Shown piece after piece: positions 39,301 to 50,891 of a stretch of 64,000 nucleotides of DNA; within the stretch, counting starts at the first letter, position 1, and each line of letters opens with the position of its first letter. The stretch comes from Sclerotinia nivalis (lineage: Eukaryota > Ascomycota > Leotiomycetes > Helotiales > Sclerotiniaceae), in assembly GCA_029531795.1 (NCBI GenBank), contig JAPEIS010000002.1, forward strand, positions 3,443,440 to 3,507,439, written 5' to 3'. The notes under the pieces are model-generated. The model ran no database searches and had not been told where the DNA came from. It was given only the letters and a program-made list of their open reading frames with translations. Made by a program: the position numbers and the translations under genes.

Positions 39301-39886
39301 GTATTTGCTCAATTGTAAAATCTTTCATTTCGCTGGTTATGGAAAAACAGATTAGAAGGATTCATCACAAAACTATTTGTTTTTAAAGGATGGTCCTTTA
39401 ATGGTAGCTACTCTTTTGGAAATGAATTTTCGCAAAACGTTACCATTTCTTGCCTACCTTTCAGCTTACAGTACAGGTCAGATCGAAGACGAAAAATTCT
39501 TTGACGAGAGCATCCACTTAATTAGTGCATACCAGTTAGCTGGCTTCCGTTATATTATTAGTATTATATAAGAGGTTAATGATGAATCTTGTATGGCTAT
39601 AACGAGAATCATATATGAAGTAATGCAGGATAAAGGAATGTCAAACGAATCGGTATATCGAGGGCTTTATGAAGCTATTAGAAACCTTCGAACCTGTTGA
39701 TTGAATAACTCATTAAAGAAAAGATACGCTCGAAGACGAGCTAAAAAAGATGACAAAACATCTTTGGGTTATAATCGAAGAACTAAGAATATGAGCAACG
39801 AAGAACGGGATGCCAAATTGCCAAGGAAGGTTTTTGCAATTGATTCAGATGATGAGGATGAAAATTCAAGAGGAATAATGCATTGA
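36370..39886 (+). pseudogene. TPR-CHAT protein gene, CHAT half inactivated
   Basis: One frame from about 36422 to 39886, preceded by a likely start at 36370 in another frame (one indel near 36430). The N-terminal half is an array of 45-residue TPR-like repeats with a stop-free run of 699 codons from 36509. The C-terminal half, from about 38200, matches fungal CHAT proteins (caspase HetF-associated with TPRs, peptidase clan CD): a linker with DPLDALKFLEQGRGV, then the protease fold. It has about eight in-frame stops from 38606 on. The His motif reads HFAGYG (Tyr at 39338-39340 for the usual His) and the Cys motif LSAYSTG (Tyr at 39467-39469 for the usual Cys); both are single transitions. TPR-CHAT proteins act as regulated proteases in bacteria and are abundant in fungi, where a death or allorecognition role is suspected. 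Convergent with a caspase-like gene. Confidence 0.88.
36506..38170 (+). repeat. 12 tandem 135-bp (45-residue) TPR-like units
   Basis: Twelve full units plus partial ones at both ends. Consensus: (M/V)(E/K)DLEIAIQ.(F/L)QKALDATPE then NHPEQASRLHSLGIGYGDRY then QRTGA. Units are very similar at the DNA level, pointing to recent expansion or homogenisation. The repeat is the substrate- or partner-sensing part in TPR-CHAT proteins (family knowledge). Confidence 0.92.
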
Positions 39887-40323
39887 GTTCCATATATTCA
39901 CTTCGGTGTATAGTTTCTTTGTTTGATTTCATTCCGGAATGATTTATTTACTGTATACAGTGTGCTTGATTTCTCCTTGGAACTATTTTATTGTAACTAA
40001 CTATTCTTCTGCAATTTAATATAAATCACTAAACTTTAATACATTTTGTTTCCAATTTACAATCCCATCAATCCTGTTCGACGCTACTTTGAATTCACAC
40101 AGATGCGAAAATTAACTGCAGCCCAATTCTCTAGAGGACTATCATTCCCTGTTGTTCTATCTGTACAAGATCGGCCTTTCTTCATAGGTTTACCGAGTTC
40201 CGGTAATTCTAATGAAGTGAATAAAGTCAATCGATTAATGAAAAACACTTTGACGATCTCTTCATATTGATATCGCTCTTGATGCTTTATATCATCCAGT
40301 GCTTGTATCCTTAATCCCTTCTT
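39887..40323. other. Spacer between convergent genes, no gene seen
   Basis: A forward 74-codon ORF at 40046-40270 has no recognisable feature. The region should hold the 3' ends of both convergent genes. Confidence 0.4.
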
Positions 40324-42066
40324 TCAATCTCTAGCAACATTATTCCTTAGTGATGATTGAATAACGATATGATTCGTACCAAGAGCATTCTCTACATTCC
40401 AAAAAGGGCCTAAACTATAAATGTAGATATAAAGATCATAGTCTCTTCTGTTATCCATATAAAGATAAAGTTTATCGCCATCTTTTACTTCTATCGAGTA
40501 TTCTAGATGGGAACACTTAGGTTGAAACCAGCCTGTCTGTGAACATTCTGAATAAAAGTCTTTTCCATTTGAGTTGGTAAGTTTAATATTGAATGATTCT
40601 TTGAAAGGGTGTTTTGGATCTGCTAGTGCTTTATTGACTATATTTTTCACTAGTTTAAACCTCGCGATATACTCGATAATATCTAAAATATGATCTGGAT
40701 CCCCTCTTTTATTGTGTGATATATTAGGTTGTTTAATGACAATTGAGGATTCGTCTTTGATATCGTAACCATTTTCGTTATTTTGAATCACGAGAAAAGA
40801 GGGTGTCTGTTCTGGCGTCTGACTTCTATCGATGATATTGAGTGATTGATATTCTTTCCGAGCTGTCTCCCAATCGTCAGGAAACGGGGCATTGAGCTGG
40901 ATTCGAATGGGGAATTTCCGCAAGGATAGGTGTGTAAACAGTGTTGCGACCCAACCTGTCCTGACTTGAGTAGATGCTATATTTAATAATTTCAAGTCTG
41001 AAATAAAAGTTCGAATATATATAACCTTGGCAATTATTGGCTCTCCCGATTCACGATTGAAATCGTTGAAAGGATATAAGGAAAATTGATCTTCATTACA
41101 AATACCATGTATATAGCCAGTTTCCAATTGTATGCTTTTATTTGGTTTTCTGACAACGAGAATAGATGTTTGATTGACATCTGTTAGGGCATCTTCAAAG
41201 AATCCTTGATCATTGGTTCCATAACGTATAGGATTCTGTCCCAGACAAATGCTTCGGATTTTGATAGACAGGTATTGGTAAATAAACTATTGTTTTATTG
41301 CAGGACCATCAAACTCTTTCCAAGTTTTGAATAAGAAATAGGATAGCGCCCCATGATATTGTTTATTATTACTGAAATCATATTCTTGCGCTTTTTCGTG
41401 AGGATCAGAAGCAATAATGATCGTATAACCATTTGGATTTCTCAGCGTATTATAAGATGTAGCAATGTGATGGTAGGTTGGATTGAGATACTATACATAA
41501 GAAGATGGATATGCAGTATCGATCAAAGGGTCGTATTCAAGAAATCGGATTGAAGAATTGTTGCGTATAACGCTACCGGACTGACAACAATCTAGCACAA
41601 ACATCACCATCAATTTCTTATCCATTATGTTATTGAGCAATTGTATCAATTCCGAGCTATGCAGATATCGAACGAATGGGTCATTTGCTTCGTTTAGGAG
41701 AAATAATGCCGAATCCCTTGTGAAAGCGTTAAAGGGTTCGTTGGAAGGGTTGATCGAGGTACCATATCCGGAGAAATGTATATATACAAAATCTCCGGGC
41801 TGGGCTGAAGAACTTGTATTCTTTATACTAGAAATCATATTATCATATGTTGGTTAAAGCTTTTGATCTTCAACAGAACAAGAAGAATTCGATTTATCTG
41901 GCAGGTTCGCTGTCAACATTTTGGTGTTTACAGGATCCGGTAGTATATCCAAGTACTTCTCGATTTCTTGGATATCTCGTATGCAGCTATTCAAAGGTTT
42001 TATCGGGTAAAAGTTGATTCCAATCAAGATTGCATGATTTTTTGGATTAATTTTCCCTTCTTCCAT
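40324..42066 (-). pseudogene. Caspase-fold (peptidase C14/metacaspase-like) protein, catalytic His lost
   Basis: One minus-strand frame from Met at 42066 to the stop at 40324 (about 580 codons) with only about three internal stops (41854, 41491, near 41287). The N-terminus NHAILIGINFYPIKPLNSC is the classic start of fungal C14 domains. The first catalytic motif reads YIHFSGYGT instead of HFSGHGT: Tyr codon at 41764-41766, a C-to-T change. The Cys motif VLDCCQSGS (41581-41592) keeps its cysteine. Downstream NGYTIIIASDPHEKAQE and GALSYFLFKTW continue the domain, followed by a ~300-residue C-terminal region with DPDHILDIIEYIARFKLVKN that often accompanies these proteins. Upstream in-frame codons to 42195 are low-complexity and probably not part. 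Damage is lighter than in the neighbouring TPR-CHAT gene. Fungal metacaspase-like proteins act in stress and cell death. Confidence 0.85.
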
Positions 42067-42617
42067 ATTGAATAAAAGCTCAGCGGAAACAATTTTCAGG
42101 TAAATGGTAGTGATAATTGTGACTGATTTGAAGAAGAAAAAAAAAGGTGCAATGTTTTTGGAATGGGATTTTATTCGAGTATGATTTTCGATCATTATTT
42201 AATTTTGCCTTTGGTTATTTCAAAATGATACACTGATGTAGTAAGCGTTCAACTTTTAATACAAACGGATAAGATTATCTGTATATTGATGGAAAAACAA
42301 GCATTGTTCTTTGAGCTGTATTAACCGATTGAATATGCGGTTGCAGAAGCATACACAAAAATATACATGGCAAGCTATTCCAAGTCTTGAATCCAGATTA
42401 AAGCTTATACGGCCTTTAGATTCTTCTCTTCTATCTCCTTGCCATTTCGAACCTCTTGACCATCGTTATCGCAAAGAATATATTTGCCTACTGAAGCCAT
42501 CTATACGATCTTATAGGGCCCATAATGTAATCCATTAGGAATAAGTAGATATACCTTATCCCCAGGGTAAAAACTAACTGACTAGATTTAAATTCTTAAT
42601 AGGAGCATTCAACAAAA
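42067..42617. other. Spacer, no gene seen
   Basis: Upstream of the caspase-like gene. A 75-codon forward ORF (42311-42538) is unsupported. Confidence 0.4.
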
Positions 42618-42905
42618 ATGTCATTCAAAGCAACAGAGTCTCTAACAGTGGAGCGCGCAATCCAAGAACGGCTATCATCATTAGTAGCCATTCGAAGCTC
42701 AGGACTTGAACTCGAACTTCTGAATAGGTATTTATTAGTCAAGGAATATTTTAAAGAACATAAAATGATGCAAACCTTTCGATAGTAGTCATTTTTTGTA
42801 TGGATTTTCAGGATGACAAGGGGACAACAGATATCAAAGGGAATAGCAAGATTGGATTCGAAGATAACCCGACTATTCCTGGAAAGAATATTGTATAGAA
42901 TGTAA
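42618..42905 (+). CDS. Possible small two-exon protein, helical
   Basis: ATG at 42618 opens a 110-bp exon with normal GC in AT-rich surroundings. A GTATTT donor at 42728 and a TTTTCAG acceptor at 42809-42811 define an 84-bp intron. Exon 2 (42812-42905) keeps frame to a TAA, giving 67 residues. The product is strongly helical and charged (LTVERAIQERLSSLVAIRSS in exon 1, GIARLDSKITRLFLERIL in exon 2). I recognise no family. It may be the remaining start of a larger gene, since a diverged remainder may follow to about 43260. Confidence 0.35.
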
Positions 42906-43281
42906 TTTGGGCATCAAATTCTTTTTGTATATCATTGGCATACGATGATGATTACATTGTCTTCTATCACATTCCCTACAGTATGCCTTGGGCAACAGCA
43001 ATATACATATGCTCGAATGGGCTGATTGAAATTGAGTGAGCCCCCCATCAACATTTACCGTCGACGTTGCAATACCACTCTGCCAGGTAATTGTAAACAA
43101 AATGCCTGTATGCGGAGCCTCGAATGCTGACTTGATCAGGTTGATCAGGCGGAATGTTCAAGGATCAATTATTGTATATCTGTTTCGTGCCAATTAGAAG
43201 ATGCTTGTTGCATCAGTATGCTCAGCTGAAAGGTAGATTTATCCGTTACTTTATTGATTTCCTACATAATGGCGTTACTTT
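42906..43281. other. Spacer of mixed composition, no gene seen
   Basis: A reverse 75-codon ORF (42873-43100) overlaps the exon above and is probably a shadow. GC is higher than in flanking DNA. Confidence 0.4.
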
Positions 43282-43751
43282 AGAAGAGTAAATATGGGGT
43301 CCGGGTCAGGATATGATTTTGGAAATTTAGATATACATTCCCTTCTAAATAATATAACAAATATAGTATAATCATTTATTTTATTATTGAAAAGTTATAG
43401 GAGGAGTTATGGTTGATGAAAGGTAGGTGTTGTAATGTTGCATTTCTCGATTTGGCGAAAAGCGTGGTACTGTCGATGGATCCATCGCCTTCCGAATCGA
43501 GGTTTTTCAAACAACGAATATTCTAATTCTAAGGAAGATTTCTAGCTTTTGAATAAAATAATGAAAATCTGATAATCCAAATCTATATACTACGAAGTAA
43601 TACTATACTTAATTATATTATCATAAAAAAATCATAAATGAAGATATAATTGATCAAAGTTAACCCTAAGAAGTTCGATACTGCCGGCAAGTCACCGCTT
43701 TCCCAATCAAGGTTTTTCAAACACTTACTTTCCTTTACCCTGCGAAATCTA
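43282..43751 (+). repeat. 470-bp dispersed repeat, copy A
   Basis: Starts AGAAGAGTAAATAT and ends CTGCGAAATCTA. It aligns without large gaps to 53678-54146 in the same orientation, and most differences seen are transitions. The left flank changes abruptly at AGAAGAG and the right flank just after CGAAATCT. Copy A lies about 900 bp upstream of the helicase-like gene. Confidence 0.9.
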
Positions 43752-43807
43752 ACTATTATTCTAAGGATTTTTTTGGTGATCATTACTAGTGGTGACCCAT
43801 TTTGATA

Positions 43808-44185
43808 GAGGAGTGGTGATCCAGCAAAAAGTCTCGATTTAGTCACTACTCCTTTACGATTCAATTTAGATCTTTTCTGAAATTTCAAAATCGAATCATA
43901 TAAAGAATCAATTGAATTTACTTTTTATCAAATTAGAATTGAATTATCTTTTGAATTATATAATCTATAATATTAACCCTAATGATTGATTTTGAAAAGG
44001 AACAAAAAACGCTTGGATAATTGATAAAAACAGGGGAGTGGTGATTTGCAAAAAGTCATCATTTGGTCATCATTCTTTTACGATTCAATTTGAATCTTTT
44101 TATGAATTTCAAAATCGAATTGTGTAGAGAATTAAGTTAATTTTATTTGTTTAAAATCAAAATCGAATTATTTTTTGAATCAAAG
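43808..44185 (+). repeat. Two ~150-bp direct repeats upstream of the helicase-like gene
   Basis: Units at about 43808-43960 and 44033-44185 share G(A/G)GGAGTGGTGAT, GCAAAAAGTC, TTTACGATTCAATTT and TTTCAAAATCGAAT in order. They lie between repeat copy A and the gene and may be promoter repeats. Confidence 0.7.
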
Positions 44186-44370
44186 GATTTGTATCAAATT
44201 AGAAATATTAATCAATCTTTGAGAGTTCAATTTAGAATTTGTTTAAAGCTTAGATTTTTGTATAATAAGTAAAGAATGTATTGCTATAACAACTATCAAT
44301 AAACAATGAGATCTATTGATATTGAAGCTTTTATTCTGATTTCTATTCTTCAGAATTCAGTTCTAAATCA

Positions 44371-44640
44371 AAACCTTCAAACCCTTCAAGACCTTTAAAA
44401 CCTTCATACTCTTCGAAATCTTCAGATTCTTCCAATTCCTCGAAATCTATTCTTCGAAACCTTCAAACCCTTCAAAACCTTCACACCCTTCGAAACCTTT
44501 CAAGACCTTCACACTCTTCGAAATCTATTCTTCGAAACCTTTAAACCCTTCAAAACCTTCAAACCCTTCAAGACATTCAAACCCTTCAAGACCTTCAAAC
44601 CCTTCGAAACCTTCAAATCCTTCGAAACCTTTAAATTCTT
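44371..44640 (+). repeat. CCTTCAAACC-type minisatellite abutting the helicase-like start codon
   Basis: About 24 degenerate copies of a 10-11-bp unit (CTTCAAACC, CTTCGAAAC, CTTCAAGAC) end 8 bp before the ATG at 44648. The strand is nearly free of G outside TTCGAA. If transcribed it would be a long unstructured leader. Confidence 0.75.
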
Positions 44641-44647
44641 ATTAAAA

Positions 44648-47600
44648 ATGGTTAATTATCAAAACTCTCTTTCCAATTCTTCTTCTAATTATTTCGAATT
44701 CAATACTAATGAATTATTTAGTCATTTTAGAGAAACTGAGGACTTTCAAACTAAATTAGCTTTTCAAGAGATTAATGAAGTTTCATTTATTTCTTATTAT
44801 TCTGCATTTCAATTTATTCTTTGTGATATCTGTGGAGTTTGTATTCAAAACTTCAAAATTCATCTTCAGGAAAAACACTTTTTCGATTTAAATTCACTTT
44901 ATAAAAAAGAATTGATTCAAAAAGCCTGTATTATTTATGATTCCTTAAGCATTGAATCTATGAAAAACAATCTAAAATTAATTCAATTATTTCAATCTGA
45001 ATTTTCTATTCTTTGTTTTCCTGAATTACCTCTTAAATCTCTATTTCAATGTTCTATTTGTAATCTCATTAAATCTAATCTAAAAAATCTAAAAAAACAT
45101 CTCAATTCTAATCATAAAGATATTGCTTTCGATCTGCGTTTTGATTTAATCAAGAATATTTCAGGGCAAGAGTTATTATCTAATCGTTTATTTTTCGAAG
45201 TTCAAATTAAAGAAAAGAATCATTCTAATGAAAATTCTAATTCAATTCGAAATGATATTATTGAAGTAAATGATGAATTAGATAATGATTTATCATCTTC
45301 TTCTCTCAATTTGAATTTAATTAAAAAGAATTGGAAGAATACTTTTGATTCTAAATTAAAGGGTATCGAACAAAAGATTAATTCTACTAAAGTTGGTTTA
45401 GAAAATCTTACTCCATTTCAAGAACGTACTAGATATATTGAATATATTCAAAAGTTTGATATTAATGATTTAAAATCTTGTTCTAATTTTCATATTGTAT
45501 TTGAGAGTCGTATAGCTCAATCCTTTCTAATTTAGAAATCTTATTATATCTAAGTTTAGAGAAAGTAGTATTTCTAAATAAATCTCATCTAAATATTTTG
45601 AATAGCTTTGAAAAAGATAAGATTAGAAATAAGGGGTTTAAACCTCTTCATAATCCTAATAGTCGTACTAAATATTTCATTTTTTTTCAAACCTTTTTTA
45701 GTTTCATTATGTATACCTCTTTCAAACACCCTAATGTTTTTTATTCTGATTTTAATGATTTAAGAGCTAAAGTGATTGAATTACTTAAAAAAGCTGTGGA
45801 TTTCAATGAGATTCTAGATTCTGAAAGGTTTTTAGAATCTAATATAAAAAGTAGTAAAAAGTCTTTCATTAAAAGAGCTAATAAGGTCAAATTTAATAGT
45901 TTGAATTTGAATCAAGAAGAGAATAATAATTCGATTGTTTTAAGCGATTCTGAAGAATCTAATTCGGATGATTTAAATGAGTCAGATGATTCAGATGATT
46001 CAAATGATTCATCTGATTCATCTAATTCATTTAAATCATCTGAATTAAATTCTTTAGAAAATGATTCTAATAATATTATTGAAAATTTTATTAAAATTAA
46101 TGATTCAGATAATGAATTATTGATTGAGATGAGAGATTTAATTTTAGATATTATAATTATATGCTTTAAACAAAAGACTGATTTAAATATCTTCGATAGT
46201 TCTATTAATTGTTTCTTTGCTTGCCAATCTATTAGAAATAATAATTCCATTCGAGATACCCTTCAATTATCCCAATTTTATTCTCATTTTATTTATTGTA
46301 GTCAATTATTCGTAGTTGAATATTCTATTTGTCAATTAATCATTCATCCTACTTATATTTTGAATTCGATTTTATCTAGATTTATGATTAATTACTTTCA
46401 GAATCATAGTCAAAATGCATTAGCTGAAATTCTATTGTATCGAAGTTATGCTTTTAAAGTGAATAAAGAATTATTTAATGAAAGTTTAATTATTATTAGC
46501 TTTACTCAAGTGAATACGTTTTCTTATAGAGATATTACTATTCGTATGGATAATCTAAAGGAGCTATTTAAATCGATTTTAAATTCTATTTATTCTTTTT
46601 TTAATGAATCAATTTTAATGAATATTGATTTGGGTGAATTCTCATATATTAGATTGGAAGATTTTAGTAAATATGAAGATCGTGAAAATAAAACTCCTTT
46701 TAAATCATTTAAAGATTTTCATTCCAATGTTAAGTTTAATGACGAATTTCTAATCAATAAAGTGATTGATATTGAAAGATTAAGAGATCATTTCTTTGTA
46801 ATTTCGAACAATAATTTAAAGTTGAATAAATCGAATTATAAGAATTACCTTAAAGATATTTTGAAATTCAAGAAGATGCTTTTATTACTAATTCATTTAA
46901 CTAGTGGTTTACCTTTAAGAGGTACTGAATTGTGTATATTAAGGTATCAGAATTCTAATAAAGATCAGAGAGAATTGTTTTTAGATATTGGAAGTTCTTT
47001 ATTTATTACAAATATCTCTGTTGATAAATCAAGATCTCGTACAGAACTTCGTGCTTCAAAGCTTAAATATTTATCTATATCTGTTTCTAATATCTTATTA
47101 AAATATATTGTTTGTGTTGATCCTTTTATAAAAGTATTGAATATTACTAGTACTAAATTCGATTTCAATTTAATGAATCCCTATTTAGGGTATTTCAATC
47201 AATGTTCTCTTGTTTCTTCCGATCTTTCTTATATTCTTAAAAAATATTCTGAATCAATATTAGATCTTAATTTGAATCTTCAAAAATATAGACAAATAAT
47301 TGTAGGAATTATGAGAGAATTTATGAAAGAAAAGATTAATTTAAGTGATTTAACTCTTGAAGATGATTTGAATGAAGCTAGTGTATATCAAATTCAAAGT
47401 AGTTTAATAGGATATACTTCAGATATTGATTATATGCATTATGAGTGTTCTAGGACTATATTTAAAAATATTCCTTTAAATAAGCAAAATAAATATTTAG
47501 AATTAAGTTTGCGATTTCATGAATTTCTCGGGTTGAAAGATTATAGGGTTGAAGTAAGTCCTTTTGTTAGTAGTTTGACTATTAGGAATCAAATTATATT

Positions 47601-49593
47601 AAAAGAAAAAGATTCAATATTAAATAGTCTATTAGTTAGATATAGTAAAGAATCCGATTCAATCAATCCTTGCAAGCATCATCGATAGAGTAGTTCTATT
47701 GATGATAATTCTAATAGAATGATTAAAAAATTGAAAGTTTCAGAATTTCAATCATTTTCTAATACTGCTTCTTCTAATATTATATTGAATCAATTATTGA
47801 GAAAGTTCTTAAATGATTCAACTGCTTCTTTTAGAATCTCAGAACAGGAGATTTTGATAAAAAGTATATTATTAAAAGTTCCATATATTTTAGGGGTTTT
47901 GCCTACTAATAGTGGTAAATCTTTAAGCTATTTATTGACTAGTTCATTAATAACTTTCAAAATTACTATTGTGATTATTCCTTTGATTGTTTTAAAAGCT
48001 GATATTTTAAATAGAGCTAAAAGTTTCAATATTCCTTGTTCCGTTTGGGAAGAAAATCGAAAGTTTAAAAATCTTACTTTAATTAGTATTAAATCAATTA
48101 TTAAAGAAAGCTTTATAGTGAAGTTGACTGAATTGATTAATGAAAAGAAGATAGATCAATTTATAATTGATGAATGTCATTTATTAATTACTAGTTTTCA
48201 TTATCGTAATATTATATTTCGTTTTAGATCTCTATTATTGACTAAATGTCAATTCGTTTTTTTAACTGGTACCTTGCCTCTTTCTATTGAAAAGCAATTA
48301 ATGAATCATTTATCTTTATAGAATATTTCAATTATTAGAGCACCTAGTACTCGAAATAATATTGTTTATAAAGCTAAGATCTTTGATTCATTCAATATAG
48401 AAAATCAATTTACTGAAGTTCGAACTTATATTGAAGATTTTAAAATCACGTCATTTTTAAGTAATAAGGATAAAATCATTATTTTTGGTCCTTCTAAAAA
48501 AGATGTAAATTCCTTGTCTAGTTTTTTAAATTGTTCTTTTTATTATTCTGATTTAGGTTTATTGGAGCAAAATCGTATGTTAAATGATTTTTTTAATGTT
48601 TTTAATGATTTTAATCGAATTATCGTTAGTATATCTGGTTTAGAAGAAGGAATTGATTATTCTAGCGTACGTCTAATGATTTATTTTAAATTTTGTTGAT
48701 TTTTTATTGGATTTTTACAGAATTCTAATAAAGAGAAAAGAGATTTAAAATCTAGTGAATCTTGTTTCTTTTATAATAAATCTGAAGAGAATGATAAACC
48801 TAGTGATTTTGATTCAAATAGAACCGAATTATGTAAATATTTAAGGGAATCTATCTGTAGACGAAAAGTTATCGATTTATATTTAGATAATAATATTATA
48901 GAAGAATGTTTACCCTTTCAGAAGATGTATGATTTATATACAGAAAGAGAAGAGCTTAAAAATATGTAAGTTCATTATATAAGAATTCAAAGAATTGAAA
49001 ATAAGAGGAGGAGGAGGGTTGTTTATATAGTAGTAACTGATTTATATTTAAATAAGTGTTGGATTTGTAGTATAATTCAATTATATGATTTAGATGAATC
49101 TTTTGTAAAGGGAGATCATAAATTTAGTGATTGTTCTAGTTGGAATGATTATTTAGAAGATCATTTTATAGAGAAGAAGACGAGAGAATTTAATAATTTC
49201 AATATTTCTTTAGTTCTAGATAGTTGTTGTTTTAAATGTTTATTTTCTATTCATTTCTGTTCTATTTTAAAAAGAATAAATAATAAAGAAGATTGTGTTT
49301 TTCCTACATTTTATATGATTTTTTTACTTGATTTTATTTGGGATACTAAACAGCAAATTCATGATTTTCTTTGGTCTAATAATCCATCGAATGAATTTCT
49401 TAAAACCTTTTTTTACCCTGAGACTATTAATAATCGATTTATTTTTTATAAGAAGTTTCTAAGTAAAAAGTATATTGAAGAGATTGATATAGATTCTATT
49501 TATAGTTTCTATTTTCTTATTAAAGAATTAAAGCGATTCAGACTTTTTTTATTGATTTTTTTTTGGGGAAGTTACTTTGAGTTGAAATTATAA
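44648..49593 (+). pseudogene. Telomere-linked-helicase-like gene: OrsD-type fingers, recombinase-like middle, RecQ-like helicase
   Basis: A ~1,650-codon gene in pieces. Part 1 (44648-45535) holds two spaced C2H2 fingers (C59/C62/H72/H77 and C135/C138/H151/H156) as in the OrsD family. A one-base frame change in the 45505-45532 overlap leads into part 2 (to 47688), which has an acidic Asp/Ser tract and a segment like tyrosine recombinases (SGLPLRGTELCILRYQNS, then YRQIIVGI and SLIGYTSD). After an in-frame TAG, part 3 is a RecQ-like helicase: Walker A PTNSGKSLSYLL, DECH box, LTGTLP, and GLEEGIDYSSVRLM. The arginine motif is eroded to LQNSNKEKRD. Further stops at 48319, 48697 and 48967 do not change frame; the Cys-rich C-terminus ends at 49593. 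It lies ~14 kb from the telomere, as fungal TLH genes do. Extreme AT content and G-to-A-type changes suggest old RIP. Confidence 0.82.
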
Positions 49594-50890
49594 ATCATTA
49601 TTTTAAATCATTAATATTTTTAATAATGAAATTGAAATACAAAAATTAAATGATTTTTATATTAATAAATAATAAATTTTTAATGTTATTATTCTAAATA
49701 TAAAAACCTATATTTTATATAATATAGTTTTAAGATTTTAGATAGAATAAATAAAATAATTTATATTAATAATATTTTGAATAATTTTGTAATTTTATAA
49801 TGGTATTGAATTTATAATATTCAAGGTTTTAAATTATATTTATATTATATTAAAGGATTAAGAGTTATTAATAATATTATTAATAATGTAATATATGTGA
49901 TATATAATAGTAATATTATTAATAATATAATATATGTAATATATAATAGTAATATTATTAATAATATAATATATATGATATATAATAGTAATATTATTAA
50001 TAATGTGATATACGTAACATATGATAGTAATATTATTAATAACGTGATATACATAATATATAATATTATTGATGATTTTCTTATTAAATATTATTCTATA
50101 TTTAATGATTTATATAATATTGAATTTATTATTATGAATTTATTATTATGAATTTATTATTATGAATTTATTATATTGAATTTATTTTATAATATTGAAA
50201 GCTTTTTTTATAAAAATAATTTCACCATATTGATTTCATTTATATAAAATGACTATATTCAGTGAGTTTTATATATAGATCCCTTTATAAGCTCTCTTAT
50301 AGGATTCAAAGTCTATATCGTACTCTCAGTGAGCTTTATTTATAAGTTCTCTTATAGGTTTTAATTATTGATTATAATTATTCAATATAAACTTAGGTAT
50401 ATTGAATGATTATCTCTGGTGAGCTTCTCTTCCGGTAAACTCCTGATGAGTTTTCATTATATGGTTATAGAGTGTATAAATCTATAATTTAGGTTTTATA
50501 TGCTTATAAGGAGGATCACTGAGAGTTAATATTATTAATAATCATTTTGTATGTAAAATCATTTATCGGAAATTATTTTTTTAGTATAAATCGATTGTAT
50601 ATAGAAAATCGATTAATAAGAACTCTATGGGTATATAAAAAAAATGAACTGAAAAGTATTCAATATATAATAATTCTAATATTAATACTTTATAGGTTTT
50701 AATAAGTTATTTTAGGTTTAACTCTTCAAATTTAGGCCTTTAATATAACTTTTTGATATAATATTTTGGGTTTTTATAGCTTATAGACTCTATAATTTAC
50801 TCTAGAAATCTTTTATATATATTGGTGAGTATATATAAAATTAGTATAGGTAATATTGAGTACTAGGGTTAAATATAGAAAAGATCCCTT
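49594..50890. other. Very AT-rich non-coding DNA
   Basis: No gene. Long ORFs across 49845-50151 on both strands are artefacts of a tandem repeat. GTGAGCTTTATTTATAAG-like phrases recur near 50270-50460. Confidence 0.6.
49865..50065 (+). repeat. ~36-39-bp tandem repeat (AGTAATATTATTAATAA...)
   Basis: About five units of AGTAATATTATTAATAATRTRATATAYRTRAYATATAAT type. The unit itself is close to palindromic (AATATTATTAATAATAT). Base changes between units are mostly A/G and C/T. Confidence 0.8.
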
Positions 50891-50891
50891 A

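Noticed and set aside
44648..49593. Reassigned stop codons or programmed recoding to explain the broken helicase gene
   Set aside because: Neighbouring intact genes use all stops normally, and the stops coincide with other RIP-type changes in motifs such as LQNSNKEKRD.
49845..50151. ORFs on both strands with Ile/Leu/Tyr repeats
   Set aside because: Translations of an AT-rich tandem repeat without protein-like composition.
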